This document shows, one piece after another, positions 7,979 through 16,844 of a DNA stretch of 64,000 bases. The DNA is from an uncultured Eubacteriales bacterium (lineage in GTDB: Bacteria > Bacillota > Clostridia > Oscillospirales > Acutalibacteraceae): contig CAKUVH010000001.1 of NCBI GenBank assembly GCA_934695425.1, positions 1 through 64,000 of the forward strand. Reading direction: 5' to 3'. A program made the position numbers and the translations under genes. Position 1 is the first letter of the stretch. Every line of letters begins with the position of its first letter. The notes under the pieces were generated by a model. It saw nothing but the letters and a program-made list of their open reading frames with translations. It did no database searches and had not been told where the DNA came from.

Positions 7979-10219
7979 ATGAAATCCGGAAAGAAAATAA
8001 AAGAAAGTTCCTCTAGAACCTCTCACGTTAGCGGTTTTATATATAACGCAGGGGAGGTAGTGGAAGAAAAAATAGTTAATACACTTAAAAAAAATTATAT
8101 GCCCTATGCCATGAGTGTAATAATGTCCAGAGCTATTCCCGAAATAGACGGATTCAAGCCCTCTCACAGGAAATTACTTTTTACAATGTACAAAATGGGT
8201 CTTCTTGGATCCACTAGAACCAAGTCCGCAAATATAGTCGGTCAAACCATGAAACTTAACCCTCATGGTGACAGCGCTATATACGATACTATGGTGCGTA
8301 TGAGTAGGGGCTATGAAGCTCTTTTGTATCCTTATGTGGATTCCAAGGGTAATTTCGGTAAATTTTATTCCAGAGATATGGCTTGCGCTGCGTCAAGGTA
8401 TACCGAGGCCAAACTCGAAAGCATTTGCAAAGAGCTTTTTAAAGATATAGACAAAGACACAGTAGATTTTGTCCCTAACTACGATAATACATTAACAGAG
8501 CCTTCACTGCTTCCTTGTACTTTTCCTTCGATACTTGTTAACTCTAACACCGGAATAGCGGTTGGAATGGCCAGTTCGATTTGTCCTTTTAATTTAAAAG
8601 AAGTTTGCGAAACCACAATTGCATATATAAAAGACAGAAATTGCGATATATTGGAAACTTTGATAGCTCCTGATTTCCCGGGCGCCGGAGAAATAATTTA
8701 CGACAAAGAAAAAATAAAATCGATTTATGATACTGGTCGCGGAGGAATAAAAGTTAGAGCGAGATATAGATATGATAAAAAATATAATTGTATCGATATA
8801 ATAAATATTCCTCCCACAACAACTTCTGAAGTTATAATAGAGAAAATTGCAGAGCTTGTGAAATTGGGTAAAGTAAGAGAAATTTCGGACGTACGCGATG
8901 AAACCGGTTTGGATGGTTTGAAAATCACTATAGATTTGAAACGTGGAACGGATCCCGAAAAATTAATGCTTAAACTTTTTAAACTCACTACCTTGGAAGA
9001 TACGTTTTCGTGTAATTTTAATATTCTTATAGGTGGTACTCCAAAAGTTATGGGCATCAGAGAGATACTCGAAGAATGGGTTGAATTTAGGGCGGAATGT
9101 ATTCGTCGCAGAACTTCTTTTGATTTAAATAAGAAAAAAGATAAACTCCATTTGCTCGAGGGTCTTGAAAAAATTTTGTTGGATATAGATAAGGCTATTT
9201 CTATCATCAGAAAGACCGAGCAAGAGCAACTGGTAGTTTCGAATTTAATGCAAGGCTTTGATATTGATGAAATTCAGGCCGAGTATGTTGCTGAGATAAA
9301 ACTCCGTCATTTGAACCGCGAGTACATTTTAAAACGCACAAGCGAAATCGAAAATTTAAAAGATGAAATTGCTGAGCTTGAAGATATTCTTTCTGCTAAA
9401 AATAAAATTTACAAAATAATTATTAAAGAACTGAGTGCAGTTTGCAAAGAACACGCCAAGCCGCGAAAAAGCTTGCTTATTTATCCTGAAGATACCGAGG
9501 AATATACCGAATCTGAAATTGTTCCGGATTATCCTGTTAAATTTTTCCTTACAAAAGAGGGGTACTTCAAAAAAATAACCTCACAGTCTTTAAAAATGAA
9601 CTCGGAACAGAAATTGAAAAACGAAGACGAAATTGTACAGGAAATTCCAGGAATGAATCATTCGGAGCTGTTGTTTTTTACCGATAAATGCCAAGTTTAT
9701 AAAGCTAAAGGCTATAATTTTTCCGATACAAAAGCCAGTGCGCTCGGAGAATATGTTCCCGCATTTTTATCTTTTGAAAAGAATGAAAAAGTGGTTTATG
9801 TAGCTGTAACAACTGATTATTCAGGATTTATGTTGTTCTTCTTCAAGAGCGGAAAAGTCTCCAAAGTCGAAATGAAATCGTATTACACAAAAACAAATCG
9901 AAAAAAACTTATAAAAGCCTACAGTGAAAAAGACGACATAGTGAGCGCAGCATATAAAATTCAAGATGAAGATTTTATTTTAACATCTTCTTCGGGAAAA
10001 GTTTTGATTTTTAATTCTTCTATGATTAATTTAAAGCAAACGAAAAACACCCAAGGTGTAGCGGTTATGAAGCAGAAGAAGGGTCATAAACTTATAAAAG
10101 CAGAAGAATATGTCCCCGGGACTTTCTTAAATGAGAAAATTTATCGAGCAAAGAATATACCAGCCGCTGGAAAATTGTTATCTGATGATGATACGACTTG
10201 TGAACAGCTTACTTTATGA
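7979..10219 (+). CDS. Type IIA DNA topoisomerase, GyrA/ParC-type cleavage subunit (divergent paralogue)
   Basis: 746 residues. The DNA-cleaving domain is intact: MSRAIPEIDGFKPSHRK near residue 50, the quinolone-region motif PHGDSAIYD with the usual Ser and Asp, and AASRYTEAKL carrying the catalytic tyrosine. A coiled-coil tower follows, then a C-terminal region with weak beta-pinwheel character and no GyrA box (QRRGGKG), which argues for a ParC-like or relaxing enzyme and against gyrase. ATG start preceded by AAAGGTGGTGA. Forms an operon with the ATPase subunit; the TGA stop lies 17 bases before the deoB start. Confidence 0.85.
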   Translation: MKSGKKIKESSSRTSHVSGFIYNAGEVVEEKIVNTLKKNYMPYAMSVIMSRAIPEIDGFKPSHRKLLFTMYKMGLLGSTRTKSANIVGQTMKLNPHGDSAIYDTMVRMSRGYEALLYPYVDSKGNFGKFYSRDMACAASRYTEAKLESICKELFKDIDKDTVDFVPNYDNTLTEPSLLPCTFPSILVNSNTGIAVGMASSICPFNLKEVCETTIAYIKDRNCDILETLIAPDFPGAGEIIYDKEKIKSIYDTGRGGIKVRARYRYDKKYNCIDIINIPPTTTSEVIIEKIAELVKLGKVREISDVRDETGLDGLKITIDLKRGTDPEKLMLKLFKLTTLEDTFSCNFNILIGGTPKVMGIREILEEWVEFRAECIRRRTSFDLNKKKDKLHLLEGLEKILLDIDKAISIIRKTEQEQLVVSNLMQGFDIDEIQAEYVAEIKLRHLNREYILKRTSEIENLKDEIAELEDILSAKNKIYKIIIKELSAVCKEHAKPRKSLLIYPEDTEEYTESEIVPDYPVKFFLTKEGYFKKITSQSLKMNSEQKLKNEDEIVQEIPGMNHSELLFFTDKCQVYKAKGYNFSDTKASALGEYVPAFLSFEKNEKVVYVAVTTDYSGFMLFFFKSGKVSKVEMKSYYTKTNRKKLIKAYSEKDDIVSAAYKIQDEDFILTSSSGKVLIFNSSMINLKQTKNTQGVAVMKQKKGHKLIKAEEYVPGTFLNEKIYRAKNIPAAGKLLSDDDTTCEQLTL

Positions 10220-10236
10220 CGAAAGGACATGATTAT

Positions 10237-11418
10237 ATGAAAAGAGTTTTTTTAATTGTTTTGGATAGTGTCGGAATAGGCGAAATGCCTGATGCTGCCG
10301 ATTACGGCGACGCAGGGAGCAACACCGTAAGAGCTTGTTATAACAACAAAAATTTTAACATGCCTAATTTAAAAAAGATGGGTTTTTTCAATATTGATGG
10401 AATGGATTATTCCGAGAATGAACCTAATCCTACAGCGAGTTTTGCCAGAATGAAAGAGATTTCAAAAGGAAAAGACACAATTATAGGTCATTGGGAAATT
10501 GCAGGAATTGAGTCCAAAAAGCCTCTTCCTACTTATCCTAATGGATTCCCTGATGAGGTTATTGACGAGTTTAATCGCAGAACCGGTTGTGAAATTTTAT
10601 GCAACATGCCTTATTCAGGAACTGAAGTCATAAAAAAATATGGTAAAGAAAGCGTCGAAACGGGAAAACTTATAGTCTACACTTCTGCTGACAGTGTATT
10701 TCAAATTGCCGCTCATGAGGATGTCGTTCCGATTGAAAAATTATATGAATATTGCAAAATCGCAAGAGACATTTTAAAAGGTGATCATGCGGTAGGTCGA
10801 GTTATTGCCAGACCGTTTGTTGGCGAGTTTCCTAATTTTGTCCGTACTACAAATCGGCATGATTTTGCTCTTGCACCTTCTGAAAAAACTATGTTGGATT
10901 TCATTAAAGAAAGCGGAAAAGATGTCATTGCTATAGGCAAAATAAGTGATATTTTTGCCGGGAATGGCGTAACCGAAAAAATTTTAACAAAAGGCAACGA
11001 AGACGGAATAAATAAAACGCTTGACGTTATGGATAAAAATTTCGAAGGGTTATGTTTTGTAAATTTGGTGGATTTTGACATGCTTTACGGTCACAGAAAT
11101 AATGTCGACGGATACGCTGCCGCACTTTCTTATTTTGATTCGAAAATTACCGAAATTTGCAGCAAACTCCAGCCTGAAGATGTACTTATCATTACCGCAG
11201 ATCATGGATGTGACCCGACCACGGCGTCTACCGACCATTCAAGAGAGTACACACCTATGGTTATTTATGGAAATAAAATAGAACAAGGCGTAAATCTTGG
11301 TACCCGCGAAGGTTTTTACGATACAGGTGCAACGGTTTTGGAATATCTTGGAATTAATAAAAAAATAAATGGGAAGTCGTTTTTGAAAGAGGTTACAAAA
11401 AATGGAAATAAATCGTGA
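10237..11418 (+). CDS. deoB: Phosphopentomutase
   Basis: Converts (deoxy)ribose-1-phosphate to the 5-phosphate, linking nucleoside phosphorolysis to the pentose and DeoC routes. 393 residues of the alkaline-phosphatase superfamily. The N-terminal metal motif VFLIVLDSVGIGEMPDA and the C-terminal metal motifs TADHGCDPT and TDHSREYTP are intact. The start is placed at the ATG before KRVFLIV, 9 bases after GAAAGGA; an in-frame ATG at 10216 would add seven residues and overlap the preceding stop. First gene of the nucleoside locus. Confidence 0.95.
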   Translation: MKRVFLIVLDSVGIGEMPDAADYGDAGSNTVRACYNNKNFNMPNLKKMGFFNIDGMDYSENEPNPTASFARMKEISKGKDTIIGHWEIAGIESKKPLPTYPNGFPDEVIDEFNRRTGCEILCNMPYSGTEVIKKYGKESVETGKLIVYTSADSVFQIAAHEDVVPIEKLYEYCKIARDILKGDHAVGRVIARPFVGEFPNFVRTTNRHDFALAPSEKTMLDFIKESGKDVIAIGKISDIFAGNGVTEKILTKGNEDGINKTLDVMDKNFEGLCFVNLVDFDMLYGHRNNVDGYAAALSYFDSKITEICSKLQPEDVLIITADHGCDPTTASTDHSREYTPMVIYGNKIEQGVNLGTREGFYDTGATVLEYLGINKKINGKSFLKEVTKNGNKS

Positions 11419-12133
11419 TGGAATTGTATTATGGTTAAAAAAAATAATTATTTGCACAATAAGTTTGATTTTGTTAGGAATAGGTTGCGGCCTTAATGTC
11501 GCGACCTCCCAAGGCGCCGATCCTATAACGGTTTTTTACGATGGTCTGAGCAAAGCTTTTCATGTGAGTGTAGGCTTTACGGCAAGTGTTTTGAATTTTA
11601 GTTTGATATTGTTGGTTCTTGTTTTTTCGTTTATTTCTGCCAAAATTAATAAGGCTAAAGGATTTAACGAAATGATTAAATACTTGTTTAAGTACATAAG
11701 TATAGGTACGGTTATTTATTTGATGGTTCTGGGAAATTTCATAGATTTTGGAATATGGATTTATAATTTGTTGAATGTGCCCAAAGATTTGCCTCAAACA
11801 TTTGTTTATCAAGTAGGAATTTCTTTGATAGGTTGTTTGTTCTGTTTTGTAGGGTTAGGTGGATTTATGAGCATAGACATCGGCATAGACCCATGGACCG
11901 CTTTTGCAGTTATACTGGCCAAAAAATGTAATACATCGTTCAGACTTATCAAAATCATATTGGATGCTTTGACTTTACTTTTTGGTTGGCTTTTAGGAGG
12001 AACGGTAGGAATAATCACTCTTTTTTGTGTGGTGTGCGGGGGACCTGTTATACAAAAATCTGCCGAAATCCTTGACAAAATGCTTCCGAAAATGTTACAA
12101 TCCAATTGTGAAAATCAAGTTAAGAAACAGTAA
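11402..12133 (+). CDS. YczE/YitT-like integral membrane protein
   Basis: 243 residues with about five or six membrane helices. The opening segment with GCGLNVATSQGADPITVFYDGL, and its partial repeat FMSIDIGIDPWTAFAVIL in the second half, are typical of the YczE/YyaS/YitT membrane family (DUF6198-like), whose function is not established. It overlaps the end of deoB by 17 bases, with AAAGAGG upstream of its ATG inside deoB, so it is co-translated with a nucleoside-catabolism gene. A role in nucleoside or sugar-phosphate handling would be inference only. Confidence 0.75.
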   Translation: MEINRDGIVLWLKKIIICTISLILLGIGCGLNVATSQGADPITVFYDGLSKAFHVSVGFTASVLNFSLILLVLVFSFISAKINKAKGFNEMIKYLFKYISIGTVIYLMVLGNFIDFGIWIYNLLNVPKDLPQTFVYQVGISLIGCLFCFVGLGGFMSIDIGIDPWTAFAVILAKKCNTSFRLIKIILDALTLLFGWLLGGTVGIITLFCVVCGGPVIQKSAEILDKMLPKMLQSNCENQVKKQ

Positions 12134-12191
12134 ATGTAAAGAGAAGATTTTTGTTATATTTAATATGAAACGTCCAGATATACATATTTAT

Positions 12192-12222
12192 TTGTGAATT
12201 ATTTCGAGTTATTGAGTATAAT
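12192..12222 (+). promoter_or_regulatory. Possible promoter before deoD
   Basis: A clear TATAAT (12217-12222) is preceded by a poor -35, TTGTGA (12192-12197), with a long 19-base spacer. It would give deoD and the transporter genes their own transcript. Confidence 0.35.
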
Positions 12223-12240
12223 ATTCTAATTTATTTTTAT

Positions 12241-12310
12241 AAAGGTGGTGAATATGGACGAATTTGACTTTTTCTACACAAAAAGTTGATTTTGTTCATG
12301 GTTGTTTATG
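12241..12310 (+). promoter_or_regulatory. deoD leader: Shine-Dalgarno, mini-ORF and long stem-loop before the start codon
   Basis: The strong Shine-Dalgarno AAAGGTGGTGA (12241-12251) does not sit next to deoD. It precedes an 11-codon ORF (12254-12289, ending in TGA and in frame with deoD). An 18-bp stem (12256-12273 with 12280-12297, 17 of 18 positions pairing counting G-U) starts at the G of that ATG and ends 10 bases before the deoD ATG at 12308. The stem is inferred by eye; the same plan recurs before rpe and the gene at 38165. Confidence 0.6.
12254..12289 (+). CDS. Possible 11-residue leader peptide upstream of deoD
   Basis: ATG start directly after AAAGGTGGTGA, encoding MDEFDFFYTKS and then TGA. 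It is in the same frame as deoD, 18 bases upstream of the deoD start. It may be a translated leader that couples to deoD, or the ATG may be accidental within the stem-loop. The peptide has no recognisable similarity. Confidence 0.35.
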   Translation: MDEFDFFYTKS

Positions 12311-13021
12311 TGTAACGTACCTACTCCTCACATAGAAGCTAAAAAAGGTGAGATAGCTGATATAGTTTTGATGCCGGGAGACCCTCTGAGAGCTAAATTT
12401 ATAGCTGAAAATTTTTTAACCGACGTTAAATGTTTCAATAAAGTAAGAAATATGTTTGGATTTACTGGAAAATACAACGGAAAAACTGTGTCTGTAATGG
12501 GCGCAGGAATGGGTATGCCTTCCATTGGAATATATTCCTATGAACTTTTTAATTTTTATGACGTAAAATCTATTATAAGGATCGGAAGCGCAGGCGCGAT
12601 TAAGGACGAAGTTAATCTCAGAGACATAGTTATCGCCATGGGAGCTTGCACTGATTCTAATTACGCGGCTCAATACGAATTAAACGGCACATTTGCGCCT
12701 ATTGCTGATTTTGAATTGCTTAGTAAAGCGCAAAAATTTTCAAGGGAAATTGATTCCAAAACTTTTGTAGGAAATATTTATTCAACGGATGTTTTTTACA
12801 GCAGTGAGAAAATTTTACCAAAATGGAAAGAAATGGGCGTTTTAGCGGTCGAAATGGAAGCCGCTGCGCTATATATGAATGCTGCTAAAGCCGGCAAAAA
12901 AGCGTTGTGTTTGTTGACAATTTCGGATTGCCCTTTGCGTGGACTCTCATTGTCGTCCGAAGAACGTCAAATAGGATTTTGCGATATGGTTAAACTCGCT
13001 CTAAAAACTGCAACCGAGTAG
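12308..13021 (+). CDS. deoD: Purine-nucleoside phosphorylase, DeoD type
   Basis: Phosphorolyses purine (deoxy)nucleosides to base plus (deoxy)ribose-1-phosphate. 237 residues, family length. HIEAKKGE, VLMPGDPLRAKFIAE (phosphate-binding Arg), GMGMPSIGIYSYEL, RIGSAGA and VEMEAAALYM (nucleoside-binding Glu) are all present; ISDCPL stands where the family has the catalytic Asp. The ATG at 12308 matches the family N terminus. It has no Shine-Dalgarno nearby; the strong one is about 55 bases upstream, beyond a stem-loop. Works with deoB downstream in the pathway. Confidence 0.93.
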   Translation: MCNVPTPHIEAKKGEIADIVLMPGDPLRAKFIAENFLTDVKCFNKVRNMFGFTGKYNGKTVSVMGAGMGMPSIGIYSYELFNFYDVKSIIRIGSAGAIKDEVNLRDIVIAMGACTDSNYAAQYELNGTFAPIADFELLSKAQKFSREIDSKTFVGNIYSTDVFYSSEKILPKWKEMGVLAVEMEAAALYMNAAKAGKKALCLLTISDCPLRGLSLSSEERQIGFCDMVKLALKTATE

Positions 13022-13093
13022 CCAAAATTATTAAAGTTGATGCGCATTAAAATATATTAAATTTATCATTCATATTGTTATTTGGGGGAAATT

Positions 13094-14164
13094 ATGAAAA
13101 ATCTAATTCCAAAAATTGCTTTGGGTTTATCAATAGCAGCGTTTTTAGGCTTGGTTGTGTTTGCCGTTGGGTCGGGCTTTAAGTTGCACACAGGCCTCGA
13201 GGATGACGACAGATTTTCAGTTTCTATGGTTACCGATGGCGGCGGTATAAATGACCAGTCGTTTCAGGAATCCGCGTGGAAAGGTATGCAGCAATTTGCA
13301 AAAGAAACGGATTCTCACGTAAGTTATGTCGAGTGCCCTCAAACTTCAGATTTTTTAATCAATATAGATAAGCTTGCTGACGAACATACTGATTTGATAT
13401 GGGGAATAGGCTACAAACTCGCGGACACCATCGAGATGGCAGCCAAAACTAATCCTGAATTAAAATACGCTTTGGCTGACTTTACATACGGAGAAAAAAT
13501 CCCGGATAACGTAGCTTGCGCGGTGTTTAGATCTCAAGAATCTTCTTTTATGGTCGGTTACATAGCGGCTATGACTACAAAAACCAATTGCGTGGGATTT
13601 GTAGGAGGAATAAAGGGCCTTGTCATAGATCAATTTGAGTATGGATATTTGGCCGGCGTAGCGTACGCCTCTAAAAAGCTCGGAAAAGAAATAAACGTGA
13701 GAGTTCAGTACGCCGAAAGCTTTACTGATTCCGCAAAAGGAAAAGCTATAGCTATGAAAATGTTTGATGAGTGTGATGTTATATTCCACGCTTCAGGCGG
13801 AGCAGGTGTCGGCGTTATAGAAGCTGCCAAAGAAACGGGAAAATTTGCGATAGGCGTGGACCTCGATCAAGCATATTTAGCTCCGGAAAATGTTCTTACT
13901 TCTGCAATAAAAGATGTAGGAAAGGCGGTAAATCTCATATCCAAAGCTGCACTTAACGGAGAGGAAATCGGAGGAAAAACTTTTTCCTATGGAATAAAAG
14001 AAAATTGCGTGGGAATACCCGAAAAAAATCCGAACATGAATCCGGAAGTTTATGCAGCGGTACTTAAAGTTAAAGATAAGCTCGCTGAAGGAAAAATCGT
14101 TCCCCCGGGCACAAAATCAGATTACGATGAATTTATTAAGCATCTCCCCGAATTAAACGTCTAA
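13094..14164 (+). CDS. BMP family nucleoside-binding protein, membrane-anchored
   Basis: Substrate-binding component of an ABC nucleoside importer (Bmp/PnrA/TmpC family), 356 residues. VSMVTDGGGINDQSFQESAWKG near residue 45 is the family signature, with later GFVGGI and GVDLDQAYLAP. The N terminus has a hydrophobic helix (about residues 8-28) but no lipobox cysteine, unlike most Gram-positive homologues, so it is probably held by an uncleaved helix. ATG start at 13094 after GGGGGAA; a TTG at 13082 is less likely. Followed by its ATPase and two permeases. Confidence 0.9.
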   Translation: MKNLIPKIALGLSIAAFLGLVVFAVGSGFKLHTGLEDDDRFSVSMVTDGGGINDQSFQESAWKGMQQFAKETDSHVSYVECPQTSDFLINIDKLADEHTDLIWGIGYKLADTIEMAAKTNPELKYALADFTYGEKIPDNVACAVFRSQESSFMVGYIAAMTTKTNCVGFVGGIKGLVIDQFEYGYLAGVAYASKKLGKEINVRVQYAESFTDSAKGKAIAMKMFDECDVIFHASGGAGVGVIEAAKETGKFAIGVDLDQAYLAPENVLTSAIKDVGKAVNLISKAALNGEEIGGKTFSYGIKENCVGIPEKNPNMNPEVYAAVLKVKDKLAEGKIVPPGTKSDYDEFIKHLPELNV

Positions 14165-14188
14165 TAAAATGTTGGAAGGAGGATTACA

Positions 14189-15733
14189 GTGGAAATTAGC
14201 AAAGAATACGCCGTGCAGATGCGCGGAATAAGCAAATATTTCGGAAAATTTCAAGCTCTTAGATCGGTGGATTTAGATGTAAAAAAAGGAGAAACTCACG
14301 CGATTTTAGGAGAAAATGGCGCCGGCAAAAGTACTTTGATGAATGTTCTTTACGGATTGTATGGGGCGGACGAAGGAATGATTTATTTAAACGGAGAACC
14401 CGTTAGTATAAAAAATCCAAGTTCTGCCATCGCCCATGGAATAGGCATGGTTCATCAACATTTCATGTTGGTTGAAAAGTTTACTGTTCTTCAAAATATA
14501 ATTCTTGGTAACGAATCTACTGATAAGTTCGGGATTATAAATATGAGGAGAGCTCGAAAAAAAGTAATAGAAATAATAAAACGCTATGGCATGAAAGTAG
14601 ATTTAAAGAAAAGAATCAGAAATATTTCTGTAGGTATGCAACAAAAAGTTGAAATATTAAAAGCTCTCTACAGAGGCGCGGATATTTTAATTCTTGATGA
14701 GCCTACTGCCGTTCTTACTCCCCAGGAAATAGATGAGCTTTTAGAGGTAATAGAAAATCTGAAAAAAGACGGAAAAACTATAATAATAATTACTCATAAA
14801 TTAAAAGAAATAAAAAAGTCTTCGAAAGAATGTACTATTATTCGTAAAGGCAAATTTATTGACTGTGTTAATGTGAGTGATGAAAGCGAACAAAGTCTTG
14901 CAGAGAAAATGGTTGGGCATAAAGTCAAGTTGCTTGTCGAAAAAGAAAAAGCTGTTCCCGGAGATGTGGTCTTTGAAATAAAGGATTTGAACGTCAAAAG
15001 TGAGCGCGGAGTAGATACGATAAAAAATTTATCTATGAAGTTGAGAAAAGGCGAAATATATGGATTGGCCGGGGTTGACGGCAATGGCCAAAAAGAGTTA
15101 GTCGAAGCGATTATATGCAGTTTGCCCGCAGAATCCGGAAAAATTCTTATAAATGGCAAAGAAATCCAAAATACCAGCACAAGAAATGTTATAGATAGCA
15201 AAATATCTATAATTCACGAAGATAGGCATCGCTATGGGTCGGTTTTGGAAATGTCGGTTGCTGATAATGCAATTTTAGAAAAATACCGAGAAGCGCCCTT
15301 TAATGTAAACGGATTTTTAAATTACGACGAAAGAGACAAATTTACAGAGGAATTAATAGAAAAATACGATATTCGCCCCATTGATTGTAAGTATACTAAG
15401 ATAAGAAATCTTTCCGGCGGAAATCAGCAAAAATTAATTATAGGCAGAGAAATCGCCAATGATCCGGATTTGTTAATTGCCATACAGCCCACCAGAGGGC
15501 TTGATGTCGGGGCTATCGAGTACGTTCATAAAACGCTTATCGATTTGAGAGACAAAGGTAAAGCGATTCTTCTCATATCTTTGGAATTAGATGAAATACT
15601 TGATGTTTCGGATCGCATAGCTGTAATTTACGATGGTTCTATTGTTGGCGAATTTGAGCAAGAAGAAGCAAATGAGCAAAATGTTGGTCTTTTAATGGCA
15701 GGAGGTAAGGGAAATGACGCACAAAATAGCTAA
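14189..15733 (+). CDS. Nucleoside ABC transporter ATP-binding protein (two ATPase domains)
   Basis: 514 residues with two fused nucleotide-binding domains, as in YufO and sugar importers. Domain 1: Walker A GENGAGKST (about residues 43-51), signature ISVGMQQK, Walker B ILILDEPTAVL. Domain 2: a degenerate Walker A (GVDGNGQKEL), intact signature LSGGNQQK, and an altered Walker B (LLIAIQPTRGLD). An asymmetric pair like this is normal for the family. GTG start, AAGGAGGA upstream. Its 3' end overlaps the first permease by 20 bases. Confidence 0.92.
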   Translation: MEISKEYAVQMRGISKYFGKFQALRSVDLDVKKGETHAILGENGAGKSTLMNVLYGLYGADEGMIYLNGEPVSIKNPSSAIAHGIGMVHQHFMLVEKFTVLQNIILGNESTDKFGIINMRRARKKVIEIIKRYGMKVDLKKRIRNISVGMQQKVEILKALYRGADILILDEPTAVLTPQEIDELLEVIENLKKDGKTIIIITHKLKEIKKSSKECTIIRKGKFIDCVNVSDESEQSLAEKMVGHKVKLLVEKEKAVPGDVVFEIKDLNVKSERGVDTIKNLSMKLRKGEIYGLAGVDGNGQKELVEAIICSLPAESGKILINGKEIQNTSTRNVIDSKISIIHEDRHRYGSVLEMSVADNAILEKYREAPFNVNGFLNYDERDKFTEELIEKYDIRPIDCKYTKIRNLSGGNQQKLIIGREIANDPDLLIAIQPTRGLDVGAIEYVHKTLIDLRDKGKAILLISLELDEILDVSDRIAVIYDGSIVGEFEQEEANEQNVGLLMAGGKGNDAQNS

Positions 15734-16844
15734 AATATTAAAATCGTATTTTATGCGCACATGTATAGCTGTGTTTTTTGGATTCCTGGTAGCGTCGTTG
15801 ATTTTGCTTGCTACAGGGTATGATCCGGCTCAATCAATGGCAGTTATGTTCAACGCCATATTTTCACGCCCGAAATTTGTAGTCAATGTTATATTAAAAA
15901 GCACTCCTATAATTCTCACCGGATTAAGTGTTGCGTTTGCTTTCAAAATGGGGCTTTTTAATATCGGTGCCGAAGGGCAGTACATAGTGGCAACCATCGC
16001 ATCTACTTTGGTCGGAATTATATTTAATTTTCATCCGATAATTCAAATTCCGCTTGTTATTTTGGCCGGTGTTTTAGCGGGAGCAATTTTAGGCGGAATA
16101 GTTGGATTTTTGAAATCTCGTTTTGGAATTCACGAAGTAATAACCAGCATTATGCTCAACTGGATTGCGCTCTATTTATGTAATTATGTTGCAAATTCAC
16201 AACGATTTCATAAACCCGATAGTGATGGCACATACTTTATAAATAATTCTGGATTGACTTTATTTTTGTATGATTGGAAATTTTCAGAAGAAGGAAGAAA
16301 ATTTTTAAAAGGCAGCCCGATTTTAAACGATATTTTACTTAAAACAGATTTTAATTTCAATTTTTTGATTGCAGTATTAATGGCTGTGCTTGTTTGGCTG
16401 GTAATATACAAAACCAGTAAAGGCTTTGAGTTTCGTGCGTGCGGTCTCAATCCTGATGCGGCCAGAAATGCAGGTATAAATGTAAACAGAAACATAATTT
16501 ATACGATGATTATTTCAGGCGCTCTTTCCGGTCTTGCGGGTGCTTTGGCAATAAGCGGCTCGTCAGCTCCTGCGATTCATGTGTTGTCTGTTTTTGAAAA
16601 TTATGGGTTCAATGGCATGTCGGTGGCTCTTATAGCCGGGAGTTCGCCTGTTGGTTGCGTTTTTGCCGGACTTATGTTTAGCGCACTTATTTATGCGGGT
16701 CAAACATTGCAATTTAAAGTAGGTGCTCCTTCCGAAATAGTCAATATCATGATAGGAACTATTGTTTTCTTTGTAGCGCTTTCGGTCATAATTCCAATTT
16801 TAGTAAATAAATTTTTAGACAAGGAGAGAAGACGTCATGCTTAA
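15714..16844 (+). CDS. Nucleoside ABC transporter permease (YufP-like)
   Basis: 376-residue membrane protein of the BPD_transp_2 family. FNIGAEGQYIVATIAST (about residues 82-98) and the C-terminal NAGINVNRNIIYTMIISGAL loop region are typical of the nucleoside-importer permeases. AGGAGGTAAGGGA precedes its ATG inside the ATPase gene. Overlaps the next permease by 8 bases, so ATPase and permeases are translated as a coupled set. Confidence 0.9.
   Translation: MTHKIAKILKSYFMRTCIAVFFGFLVASLILLATGYDPAQSMAVMFNAIFSRPKFVVNVILKSTPIILTGLSVAFAFKMGLFNIGAEGQYIVATIASTLVGIIFNFHPIIQIPLVILAGVLAGAILGGIVGFLKSRFGIHEVITSIMLNWIALYLCNYVANSQRFHKPDSDGTYFINNSGLTLFLYDWKFSEEGRKFLKGSPILNDILLKTDFNFNFLIAVLMAVLVWLVIYKTSKGFEFRACGLNPDAARNAGINVNRNIIYTMIISGALSGLAGALAISGSSAPAIHVLSVFENYGFNGMSVALIAGSSPVGCVFAGLMFSALIYAGQTLQFKVGAPSEIVNIMIGTIVFFVALSVIIPILVNKFLDKERRRHA

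Noticed and set aside
8725..9207. 160-codon minus-strand open frame in the GyrA-like gene
   Set aside because: Shadow of conserved coding sequence; no ribosome site or promoter.
12254..12310. TGA at 12287 as selenocysteine or Trp within a longer deoD
   Set aside because: DeoD starts normally at 12308 in length, TGA ends other genes here (for example 10217-10219), and no SECIS-like context was evident. Kept only as a remote alternative.
13022..13093. Purine or other riboswitch before the nucleoside transporter genes
   Set aside because: The gap is short and lacks the conserved core of known purine riboswitches.
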